Source of the DNA: Pseudomonadota bacterium
Lineage (GTDB): Bacteria; Myxococcota_A; Polyangia; Polyangiales; Polyangiaceae
Length of the DNA: 64,000 bases
Reading direction: 5' to 3'
Assembly: GCA_023428245.1 (NCBI GenBank)
Contig: JAEYYX010000048.1
Location: 1 to 64,000, forward strand
In this document: one piece after another, positions 51,447-58,377 of the stretch
Layout: each line of letters opens with the position of its first letter
Numbering within the stretch: position 1 is the stretch's first letter
Position numbers and translations under genes: made by a program
Notes under the pieces: model-generated
The model's input: only the letters and a program-made list of their open reading frames with translations
The model's database searches: none
What the model was told of the DNA's origin: nothing

Positions 51447-51998
51447 TCAAGGGAAGCCCGGGAGATTCCAAAGTCCACTCAGCCTGTAGAGAACACCGTC
51501 GCTCTTCGCGTGAATCTCCGCGGAGAGACGGAGAAAAGCGACATGGGCTTCCGACAGCGCCCCCTGCCCCTCCCCCCAGTCGAGCTCAAAATTTCCCTGT
51601 TCCGCCACGAGAATTTGGCTGCCTGAGCTGCCGATCTCGAGGGTCACGCGGGTCCCAGCTTTGAGCACGAGGCGCTCGAAGGACAGTCCGTTCTGTCCCC
51701 CTTCGGAGAGCAGCGGATAGCGGCGACCGCGACCGAGGCGCGCCGAAGGCACCGCCTTGAGCGCCACGATCAGCGCCGCGTCAGGCGCCGCGGCCACGAG
51801 CTGGTCTACTGTGGTGCCGAGAGCGCGCGCGACCCGGAGAGCTACGGCCAGCGTCGGGTTGGCCTGACCCGCCTCCAGGTGGGCGATGGTCGGGCGCGGC
51901 ACCCCAGACGATTCGGCGAGCGCGGCCTGACTCCAACCGAGCCGCTCACGCAGCCGCTTCAAGTTGCGCGCGATCAATGTCGACGCATCGTCCGTCAT
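51447..51998 (-). CDS. XRE-family regulator with cupin domain
   Basis: A 183-residue transcription regulator. Residues about 8-65 are an XRE helix-turn-helix (LKRLRERLGWSQAALAESSG, PTIAHLEAGQANPTLAVALR). Residues about 105-180 look like a cupin (RLVLKAGTRVTLEIGSSGSQ, LVAEQGNFELDWGEG). Proteins of this HTH-cupin type bind small ligands and control metabolic genes. The target is unknown. It is on the same strand as typA, 44 bases upstream, and may share its transcript. Confidence 0.88.
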   Translation of the reverse strand: MTDDASTLIARNLKRLRERLGWSQAALAESSGVPRPTIAHLEAGQANPTLAVALRVARALGTTVDQLVAAAPDAALIVALKAVPSARLGRGRRYPLLSEGGQNGLSFERLVLKAGTRVTLEIGSSGSQILVAEQGNFELDWGEGQGALSEAHVAFLRLSAEIHAKSDGVLYRLSGLWNLPGFP

Positions 51999-52054
51999 GA
52001 CGACGCATTGTACACGGCCGCACCGGGGCCCGAAAGGCGCCTCCCTGGCTTTTG

Positions 52055-52612
52055 TTAGGGGGCGATCTCGACACGGCCGATATCGACCACCTCGTCCCAG
52101 GCGGATTCGTGACCTTCGTAATGAACCTTGAGTCGTCCGGCGCTCTCCACTTCGAGCACCGTCGCTCGATAAAAGGACCCCCGAAAGCGCACACGCACCT
52201 TATCGCCGACCTTAAAGCGACTGAGCCGCGAGGCCGCATCGCTCTTCTCTTCTTTGTTCTGGAGCGCTCGCACGTGCCGGGGCGGCGGGGGGAACACGCG
52301 CTCCCGAGCGAAACCCTTGATGCGATCGAGGGTCACATCCTCATCCCAACGCGCCGGATAACCGTCAAAATGCACGCGGAAGCGCGCGTCGCCCCGAGCT
52401 AAAATGATATAAGCGGGGTAGAGCTGCTTCTCATCGCCCCACTCGACGAGCACGTAGTCGCCCACCCTGTAAGGGCGCTGACAGGCGACCACAAACAAGA
52501 AAAGCCCGAGGGCGAGAAGTCGGAGCGCTCGGCTGAGAATCGTCGGCGCGAGGCCTAACCCTGCCCTATCCAGGCTCGACTGCCGCGAAAGAGAAACGCG
52601 AGCGCTCGTCAT
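52055..52612 (-). CDS. Lipoprotein with two Tudor/chromo-barrel-like repeats
   Basis: A 185-residue predicted lipoprotein. After a long basic N-terminus comes LLALGLFLFVVAC with the lipid Cys near residue 44. The mature part has two similar small domains: YRVGDYVLVEWGDEKQLYP ending in RVHFDGYPARWDEDV, and FKVGDKVRVRFRGSFYRATV ending in VHYEGHESAWDEVV. The order (GD-V-V, then Y-A-x-I, then F/YxGxxxxWDE) resembles Tudor-knot/MRG chromo-barrel domains, best known in eukaryotic chromatin proteins. Presence in a surface lipoprotein is unusual. It overlaps the CPBP gene by 4 bases. Confidence 0.75.
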   Translation of the reverse strand: MTSARVSLSRQSSLDRAGLGLAPTILSRALRLLALGLFLFVVACQRPYRVGDYVLVEWGDEKQLYPAYIILARGDARFRVHFDGYPARWDEDVTLDRIKGFARERVFPPPPRHVRALQNKEEKSDAASRLSRFKVGDKVRVRFRGSFYRATVLEVESAGRLKVHYEGHESAWDEVVDIGRVEIAP

Positions 52613-53457
52613 GAAAGACCTCTATCGAGAGCGCGCCGCCGAGCACTCTTCGTGTCCCGGCCCACGAACAGAAAAAGGAGAGCCAAGGTCAGGACGACGC
52701 CAGCCGAAATGAAAAGCTCGGGCTCGCCACTCAAGGAGAAATGTTCCGGCGGACCAAACAGCTCAAAGGTCCCATCGAGAACCGCGAAGCCGTTGAACCC
52801 GATGTGAAAGGCCAGGCTCGGAATGAGCGAGCCCGAAAGAGCCCGAAGGGCCGAGAGGACAGCGGCGACCACACCGAGAGCCGGCCACAGCTTCGGCTCG
52901 AGGTGGCTCAAGAGAAACCCGGCCCCGGAGATGACGGCGGCGGCCAGAAGAGTCTTCCCGCCTTGCCTGAGGGAGCCAAAGATAGCCCCGCGGAAGAAGA
53001 CCTCTTCTGCAAGAGGCACGAGCACGACCAAAATCACCGCGAGCATCACGCCGTGCGTCACGCTGGTGGGACGCAACATGGCGGCTCGCTCCGCGATCTC
53101 ACTCGGGGGACTCGGTGAAATCGACTCCATGAGCACCGCGATGCGGCGCGCCGGGATCTGGCTGAGCGCCCCACAAAAAAAACTCACGAGCACTAGGAAG
53201 GCCGGCACCGGACGAAAGGCGAGAGTGTTCGGACGCCCCGCCGGCCCGAGCAAGAACGCACTGGCGAGCAAAAAGGCGATCGCCGAAAGCCCACCGAGGG
53301 TGACAAGATCTTTCAGAGCGTCCGGGGAAGTCGCTCCAATCAGCATCACCACGAGCGAAAAAGCCAGCATGGTGCCGAGCATCCAGAGTCCCGCCTCGAG
53401 GAGCCCGAACCGGGGCCCATCCTCACCGGCCGGTCTCAGAGAAGGGCGCTTCGTCAT
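52609..53457 (-). CDS. CPBP family intramembrane metalloprotease
   Basis: A 282-residue membrane protein of the CAAX/CPBP (Abi) family. Several hydrophobic segments are visible (MLGTMLAFSLVVMLIGA, LSAIAFLLASAFLLGPAG, AFLVLVSFFCGAL, MLAVILVVLVPLAEE). The signature LVPLAEEVFFRGAIFGSL near residue 155 has the paired Glu and the Arg; GAGFLLSHLEPKLWP and LAFHIGFNGFAVLDG give the later His and Asn. Some family members cleave prenylated or signal-anchored proteins; the substrate here is unknown. It sits between nadB and the Tudor-like lipoprotein with 4-base overlaps on both sides. Confidence 0.9.
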   Translation of the reverse strand: MTKRPSLRPAGEDGPRFGLLEAGLWMLGTMLAFSLVVMLIGATSPDALKDLVTLGGLSAIAFLLASAFLLGPAGRPNTLAFRPVPAFLVLVSFFCGALSQIPARRIAVLMESISPSPPSEIAERAAMLRPTSVTHGVMLAVILVVLVPLAEEVFFRGAIFGSLRQGGKTLLAAAVISGAGFLLSHLEPKLWPALGVVAAVLSALRALSGSLIPSLAFHIGFNGFAVLDGTFELFGPPEHFSLSGEPELFISAGVVLTLALLFLFVGRDTKSARRRALDRGLS

Positions 53458-55112
53458 GAAAGGGCGCTCCCTCGGAGCTTCGGTCGGGTCCCGATCTTCT
53501 GCACGGTATCCCGCAGGAAGTCAGGGGAGAGTTCCGGGTGATCGACGGTGAAATGGAGCCCGCGGCTCTCCTTGCGCGTCTGGGCCGCGGCGATCACAAG
53601 GGAGGCAACCAGCTGAATGTTGCGGAGCTCAAGGAGATCGCGCGTGATGAAGTGCTTCCAATAGTACTCGAGGATTTCGCCTTCGAGCACGTTCACGCGG
53701 CGCTCGGCGCGGCGGAGACGCGAATCGCTGCGCACGATGCCGACGTAGTTCCACATGAGGCGCCGGACCTCGTCCCAGTTCTGGGTCACGATGACAGCTT
53801 CGTTGCTCGGGCCTGCATCGCCCGTCTCCCAAGGGGGAACCGAGGGCTCGGGGCGGCCGCGCAGTTCCTGGATCTGCTCGCGGAGCTTTTGAGCCGCGCG
53901 GTCGGCAAAGACAAGCCCCTCGAGGAGCGAGTTCGATGCAAGGCGGTTCGCTCCGTGGAGCCCGGTGCAGGCCGTCTCACCGATCACCCACAATCCCGGG
54001 AGGCTGCTTCGCCCCCAAAGATCGCTCGTCACCCCGCCGCACATGTAGTGCGCCGCGGGCACGACAGGGATCGGATCCCGCGTCATATCGAGACCGTAAG
54101 AGAGAGAGCGCTCGTAGATGTTCGGGAAACGGTCCCGGATGTAGCTGGCCGGTTTGTGGGTGATGTCGAGTAGGACGAACTCACTTCCGGTCCGCTTCAT
54201 CTCGAAGTCGATGGCGCGCGCAACGATGTCACGGGGGGCGAGATCCGCGAGCTCGTGGTGCTTCGGCATGAAGGCTTCGCCCGTGGGAAGCCGGAGCACG
54301 GCGCCCTCCCCTCGCAGCGCTTCGCTGACGAGAAAACTCTTGGCGCGAGGTTCATAAAGGACCGTCGGGTGGAACTGGAAAAACTCCATGTTCGCGACCT
54401 CGGCCCCCGCGCGAAACGCCATCGCGACTCCGTCGCCCGTCGCGACGTCGGGATTCGAGGTATAAAGGTAGACTTTCCCGGCTCCGCCCGTCGCTAGAAT
54501 CGTCGCGCGGGCTCGGATCGTCTCAACGCGCCCTGTGCGCTCGTCGAGCACGTACGCGCCCACACACTCGTCGGGCATGCCGAAGCGGCTGTGCACGATG
54601 AGGTCGACGCCCATGCGCCACTCGCAGACCTCGATGTTCTCATGCTTGAGGACGGCTTCGGTCAGGGCCCGCTGGATCTCCGCGCCCGTCAGATCTTTCG
54701 CATGTGCGACACGCCGCTCGCTGTGCCCACCTTCACGGGCCAGATCGAGAGCTCCGTCCTCACGACGCGAAAACTGTGCGCCCACGTCCATGAGCCATTT
54801 GAGGACACGGGGACCCTCCGTCACACAGAGATCGACCGTTTCCGAGCGACAGAGCCCAGCCCCAGCGGTGTGAGTGTCTCGGATGTGTTTTTCGAAGCTA
54901 TCGAGCGGATCGAGCACCGCTGCGATGCCGCCTTGAGCCCGAGCGCTCGCTGAATCCTCGAGGCTTCGCTTTGTCACCAACAGAACGGTGCCGAACTCTG
55001 CTGCGCGGAGCGCAAAGGAGAGACCGGCGACGCCACCGCCGAGGACAAGAAAATCAGGGGATGACAACTGGGGCACGGGCGGCTCAATACCAAGGCCCCG
55101 GGCCACTTGCAC
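53454..55112 (-). CDS. nadB: L-aspartate oxidase
   Basis: A flavoprotein of about 552 residues that oxidises L-aspartate to iminoaspartate in de novo NAD synthesis. FAD fingerprint VLGGGVAGLSFALRAAEFG, LEDSASARAQGGIAAV, THTAGAGLC, LATGGAGKVYLYTSNPD, GEGAVLRLPTGE, YMCGGVTSDLWGRSSLPGL and GLHGANRLASNSLLEGLVFA are family signatures. The GTG at 55112, preceded by AGGAGGG, is preferred; an ATG at 55157 in the same frame lacks a ribosome site. No nadA or nadC gene is in view. It is the first gene of a nadB-CPBP-lipoprotein operon and is divergent from etfB. Confidence 0.95.
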   Translation of the reverse strand: MQVARGLGIEPPVPQLSSPDFLVLGGGVAGLSFALRAAEFGTVLLVTKRSLEDSASARAQGGIAAVLDPLDSFEKHIRDTHTAGAGLCRSETVDLCVTEGPRVLKWLMDVGAQFSRREDGALDLAREGGHSERRVAHAKDLTGAEIQRALTEAVLKHENIEVCEWRMGVDLIVHSRFGMPDECVGAYVLDERTGRVETIRARATILATGGAGKVYLYTSNPDVATGDGVAMAFRAGAEVANMEFFQFHPTVLYEPRAKSFLVSEALRGEGAVLRLPTGEAFMPKHHELADLAPRDIVARAIDFEMKRTGSEFVLLDITHKPASYIRDRFPNIYERSLSYGLDMTRDPIPVVPAAHYMCGGVTSDLWGRSSLPGLWVIGETACTGLHGANRLASNSLLEGLVFADRAAQKLREQIQELRGRPEPSVPPWETGDAGPSNEAVIVTQNWDEVRRLMWNYVGIVRSDSRLRRAERRVNVLEGEILEYYWKHFITRDLLELRNIQLVASLVIAAAQTRKESRGLHFTVDHPELSPDFLRDTVQKIGTRPKLRGSALS

Positions 55113-55135
55113 GGCCGCGGGGGCCCTCCTACGCT
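55107..55135 (+). promoter_or_regulatory. Candidate promoter of etfBA
   Basis: TTGCAC (55107-55112) and TACGCT (55130-55135) are separated by exactly 17 bases. The implied start is about 55142, giving a leader of about 60 bases before the etfB GTG. The -35 box overlaps the proposed nadB start codon on the other strand, so the two divergent units share this region. Confidence 0.4.
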
Positions 55136-55201
55136 GGGAGAACAGTAGAGCGTGCATTTTTCACGAGCACGCTGCCCTGGCCCGCATCGAAGGAGATGAG
55201 C

Positions 55202-56029
55202 GTGAAGATCCTGGTTCCGATCAAGAGAGTGAGCGACCCCGACAACGCCAACAAGATCAAGGTTGCCCCCGGGGGGGCCGCGATCGACGCGGGTGGCCTC
55301 GAGTGGAAGATCAACCCGTTCGACGAGTACGCGCTCGAAACCGCGCTCCGTCTGACGGAAAACGGCGCCCTGCCGAAACAACGCGAAGGCGAGGTCATCG
55401 TCGTGACCTTCGGCCCCAAGGAGGTCGAACCGATCCTCAGGAGCGCCCTGGCCACTGGCGCCAGCCGGGCGATCCGCGTGGAGGCAGAGGACAGCCAGCT
55501 CGATGGTGGCATCGTCGCCGCCGCCCTGAAGACCCTCGTCGAAGCTGAAAAGCCTGACTGGGTCATCCTCGGCAAACAGGCCGTCGACGGCGACTCGAAT
55601 CAGGTCGGCCAGATGCTCGCTGAGCTGCTCGACGCGCCCATGGCAACCTTCGCTGCCACGATCAAAGAGGAGGCGGATGGTCGCCTGCTCGTCGGTCGTG
55701 AAGTCGACGGCGGTCTCCACAAGGTACGCCTGACCGGTCCCGGCGTCGTCACCGTGGACCTGCGCATCGTGGCGCCGGAGAGCGTCTATTCGAACAAGAC
55801 GGACGCCTCCTTCAAGTACCAGGAGGGCGTCCGCTTCGCGCCCCTACCCGCGATCATGCAGGCGAAGAAGAAGCCCCTCGACACGAAGACGCTCGCGGAG
55901 CTGACGAACAAGGCGGCCGCGATGAACTACACGAAGTTCGAGCTGCCCGCCGGGCGTAAGGCCGGATCGAAGGTCGCAAGTGTCGCTGAACTGGTCGCGA
56001 AGCTGACGAACGAGGCGAAGGTCCTCTGA
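55202..56029 (+). CDS. etfB: Electron transfer flavoprotein beta subunit
   Basis: A 275-residue EtfB, which with EtfA carries electrons from acyl-CoA and other flavin dehydrogenases to the membrane quinone pool. It has KILVPIKRVSDPDNANKIKV at the N-terminus, INPFDEYALETALRL, the family signature LGKQAVDGDSNQVGQMLAEL and DLRIVAPE. An ATG at 55196 sits only 1 base after the AGGAG site; the GTG at 55202 has the right spacing and gives the normal MKILVPIKR start, so it is chosen. The etfA gene follows directly. Confidence 0.96.
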   Translation: MKILVPIKRVSDPDNANKIKVAPGGAAIDAGGLEWKINPFDEYALETALRLTENGALPKQREGEVIVVTFGPKEVEPILRSALATGASRAIRVEAEDSQLDGGIVAAALKTLVEAEKPDWVILGKQAVDGDSNQVGQMLAELLDAPMATFAATIKEEADGRLLVGREVDGGLHKVRLTGPGVVTVDLRIVAPESVYSNKTDASFKYQEGVRFAPLPAIMQAKKKPLDTKTLAELTNKAAAMNYTKFELPAGRKAGSKVASVAELVAKLTNEAKVL

Positions 56030-56052
56030 GCCGACAGGGAGTGAAAGAGAAG

Positions 56053-57024
56053 ATGCAAAACGTATTGATTTTGGCGGAGCTCGGCGAAGGCAAAGAACTC
56101 AAGAACGCGACGCTGTCCGCGATCGAGTTCGGTTATTCGTGCCTCGCTACGGTCGGCGGTTCCCTCGACATCTTGGTGCTCGGGAGCGACACCAAGGATG
56201 CGGTCGCGACGCTCAAGAAGCACGGCGCAGGTAAGGTCATCGTCATCGAAGACCCCGCCTTCGCTCACTACCTCGCGGAAGAGTACGCGCCGACCGTCGC
56301 CAGCATCGCTGGTTCCTACGGCCTGCTCGTGGCGACCGCGACGACCTTCGGAAAGGATCTCTTGCCGCGCGTGGCTGCGCGCATCGGCGCCGCCTACGCA
56401 ACGGATGTCTCCGGAGTCGTGACGGACGGCGGCGAGCTCAGCTTCCGCCGCCCAATGTTCGCCGGAAACGCCATCGGCTACACGACGCTCAAGTCGGCCC
56501 AGAAGATCGTCACGGTGCGTCAAAGCGAGGTTTCTGCCCACGAAGCGGGCAGCAGTGAGTCACCCGTCGAGACGGCTCAACGGGTAGCCCCGAGCGGCAG
56601 CGCTCGTGCGCGCATCGAGCACGTCGCTCTCGAAACAGTCCAGTCCGAGCGCCCCGACCTCGGCGACGCCAAGACCGTCGTCTCCGGTGGCCGCGCTCTC
56701 AAGGAGCGCTTCTTCGAGGTTCTCGAACCTCTAGCCAATACGCTCGGCGCAGCGCTCGGTGCGAGTCGTGCGGCGGTCGACGCCGGGTATTGCCCGGGCG
56801 ACTTCCAGGTCGGCCAGACGGGCAAGATCGTCGCCCCGACCCTCTATTTCGCCATCGGTATTTCCGGAGCCATCCAGCACATCGCCGGCATGAAGAACTC
56901 CAAGGTGATCGTGGCGATCAACAAGGACCCGGACGCGCCGATCTTCCAGGTCGCCGACTACGGCCTCGTGGCCGACCTTTTCACGGCGGTGCCCGAGCTC
57001 GTTGCGGCCCTGAAGAACCGCTAA
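56053..57024 (+). CDS. etfA: Electron transfer flavoprotein alpha subunit
   Basis: A 323-residue EtfA, the FAD-binding partner of EtfB. The FAD region near the C-terminus is clear: PGDFQVGQTGKIVAPTLY, FAIGISGAIQHIAGM, AINKDPDAPIFQVADYG and LVADLFTAVPEL. It begins NVLILAELGEGKELKNATL. ATG at 56053 is used; a GTG at 56041 in frame is an alternative. No ETF-quinone oxidoreductase or acyl-CoA dehydrogenase gene is next to it. Confidence 0.96.
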   Translation: MQNVLILAELGEGKELKNATLSAIEFGYSCLATVGGSLDILVLGSDTKDAVATLKKHGAGKVIVIEDPAFAHYLAEEYAPTVASIAGSYGLLVATATTFGKDLLPRVAARIGAAYATDVSGVVTDGGELSFRRPMFAGNAIGYTTLKSAQKIVTVRQSEVSAHEAGSSESPVETAQRVAPSGSARARIEHVALETVQSERPDLGDAKTVVSGGRALKERFFEVLEPLANTLGAALGASRAAVDAGYCPGDFQVGQTGKIVAPTLYFAIGISGAIQHIAGMKNSKVIVAINKDPDAPIFQVADYGLVADLFTAVPELVAALKNR

Positions 57025-57038
57025 GGCCCCCGATTTCA

Positions 57039-57113
57039 CACGAGGGCGCGCCGACAGCGCTTGACAGTCTGTCGCGCCGCCCTCATTCTCCCCGCCCCCG
57101 ACGCGCCCTCGTG
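57039..57113. repeat. 12-bp inverted repeat around the tRNA-Pro promoter
   Basis: CACGAGGGCGCG (57039-57050) is perfectly repeated in inverse as CGCGCCCTCGTG (57102-57113). Inside it is a shorter inverted pair, CGACAG (57053-57058) with CTGTCG (57069-57074), and the TTGACA -35 box of the tRNA promoter. In the etfA transcript this could fold into a long 3' structure. Confidence 0.6.
57061..57089 (+). promoter_or_regulatory. Promoter of tRNA-Pro
   Basis: A perfect TTGACA (57061-57066), a 17-base spacer and CATTCT (57084-57089) lie 43 bases before the tRNA. The same spacing is seen at the second tRNA promoter (58195-58223), which supports both. Confidence 0.55.
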
Positions 57114-57132
57114 GCGCTGCTGGGGGCCCATT

Positions 57133-57206
57133 CGGGGCGTGGCGCAGTTTGGTAGCGCGCACGGTTCGGGTTCGTGAGGTCGGCAGTTCGAATCTGCCCG
57201 CCCCGA
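57133..57206 (+). tRNA. tRNA-Pro(CGG)
   Basis: A complete cloverleaf: acceptor CGGGGCG (57133-57139) pairs with CGCCCCG (57199-57205), the first base is the C typical of bacterial tRNA-Pro, D-arm GCGC...GCGC, anticodon stem CACGG/TCGTG with loop TTCGGGT (anticodon CGG at 57167-57169), and T-arm GGCAG-TTCGAAT-CTGCC. The discriminator is A57206. The 3' CCA is not encoded. Confidence 0.95.
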
Positions 57207-57210
57207 CAAA

Positions 57211-57240
57211 AGCCGAGGAAATCCCTCGGCTTTACTTTTT
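57211..57240 (+). terminator. Intrinsic terminator of tRNA-Pro
   Basis: AGCCGAGG (57211-57218) and CCTCGGCT (57224-57231) form a perfect 8-bp stem with a 5-base loop, followed by TTACTTTTTT. This is a strong intrinsic terminator 4 bases after the tRNA. Confidence 0.9.
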
Positions 57241-57454
57241 TCTACGAGCGGCTGGACGGGATTTCGAGCCGAACCGTCCAAGAGGGGGAGACTTTTGCTC
57301 TTTTTTGGTTCGGATGTACTGACACGGTAACGAGTCCGAGGTATTGTGCTCTCACTGTAGAGAAACCAGGTGTAGGAAACCTGGACGCAGCCTTCTCTGA
57401 TGAGAATTTCGGGCCCCCGAATCTCCTCAGAAAGGCGCAGAGGAGACACCCGCC

Positions 57455-58063
57455 GTGGCAATTGAAGTTCCGAACGTCAACATCCTTATCGTAGACGACG
57501 ACCAAGACATCCTGGAGTACATGCAGACGCTCCTCGAAAAGGATGGATTCGAGGTCAAGACGCAGAGCGACCCGACGCGGGTCGAAGATGAAGTTCGTCA
57601 GGGCTCATTTCACGTCATCATCCTGGACGTCATGATGCCGGAACTCGATGGCATCGAGGTGCTCCGCCGGATTCGAGCGATCGATACGGATGTCGCTGTC
57701 GTGATGTTCACTGCACATCCGAACCTGGAAACCGCTGTGGCCTCGATGAAGCTCGACGCCGTCGACTACATCAAGAAGCCCTTCAACGTTGACGAATTCC
57801 GCGAGGTCCTCGCGCGCGTCATGAAGAAGAAGGGACTCGCTCGCACTCCCGAAGAACAGCTCCACAAGATCATCGGCGACACCATCCGAGGGCTCCGCAA
57901 AGATCAGGAGCTCACCCTGAAGCAGATGAGCCGCCGGACCGGCCTCAGCATCTCCCTCCTGTCCCAGATCGAGCGCGCCGAATCGAGCCCGTCGATCTCG
58001 AGCCTCTACAAGATCGCCGTCGCCCTCGACTCGAAGATCAACAGTCTCTTCGGCGACAACTGA
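57455..58063 (+). CDS. Response regulator fused to XRE helix-turn-helix
   Basis: A 202-residue protein. Residues about 8-125 are a CheY-like receiver (NILIVDDDQDILEYMQTLL, phospho-Asp in IILDVMMPELDGIEVL, conserved Lys in YIKKPFN). Residues about 138-200 are an XRE-type helix-turn-helix (LRKDQELTLKQMSRRTGLSI, SLLSQIERAESSPSISSLYK). An XRE output domain is rarer than OmpR- or NarL-type outputs. GTG at 57455 has a GAGGAGA ribosome site. No kinase gene is adjacent; the nearest is the PocR-like kinase 13 kb away. Confidence 0.93.
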   Translation: MAIEVPNVNILIVDDDQDILEYMQTLLEKDGFEVKTQSDPTRVEDEVRQGSFHVIILDVMMPELDGIEVLRRIRAIDTDVAVVMFTAHPNLETAVASMKLDAVDYIKKPFNVDEFREVLARVMKKKGLARTPEEQLHKIIGDTIRGLRKDQELTLKQMSRRTGLSISLLSQIERAESSPSISSLYKIAVALDSKINSLFGDN

Positions 58064-58096
58064 GCCCCCTCTCCTCTGCGTCGGCGCACTCCCCGA

Positions 58097-58118
58097 GGAG
58101 AGCCTCAAGGCTCTCTCC
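58097..58118 (+). terminator. Hairpin after the CheY-XRE gene
   Basis: GAGAGCC (58098-58104) and GGCTCTC (58109-58115) form a stem with a TCAA loop, 33 bases past the stop codon. There is no T-tract, so it may only be an mRNA 3' structure. Confidence 0.5.
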
Positions 58119-58194
58119 GGAAACGCTCTGGCGGAATTGAAGCAGGAAGAAAAAGAGCAGACCTCCCAATGTCCGCCCCCCTGCCAATTCTTAC

Positions 58195-58223
58195 TTGACG
58201 GAAAGGGATCAGCTCTCCATATT
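58195..58223 (+). promoter_or_regulatory. Promoter of tRNA-Met
   Basis: TTGACG (58195-58200), a 17-base spacer and CATATT (58218-58223). The tRNA begins 26 bases after the -10 box. Confidence 0.6.
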
Positions 58224-58248
58224 CCCGGACCCGCGCGAGCGGGACCTC

Positions 58249-58322
58249 GCCAAAGTAGCTCAGCCGGTTAGAGCATACGCTTCATAAGCGTGGGGTCGGC
58301 GGTTCAAGTCCGCCCTTTGGCA
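58249..58322 (+). tRNA. tRNA with CAT anticodon, probably elongator tRNA-Met
   Basis: Acceptor GCCAAAG (58249-58255) pairs with CTTTGGC (58315-58321), discriminator A. Anticodon stem TACGC/GCGTG, loop TTCATAA with anticodon CAT at 58283-58285, T-arm GGCGG-TTCAAGT-CCGCC. It lacks the unpaired first base and three G-C anticodon pairs of an initiator tRNA. Elongator Met is preferred, but a tRNA-Ile2 (CAT modified to lysidine) cannot be excluded by eye. CCA is not encoded. Confidence 0.9.
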
Positions 58323-58377
58323 CTAGAAAACATCCTGTTTCCCGCATCGGCGCGAGCCGGTGGAATCTCCCCTTCCG

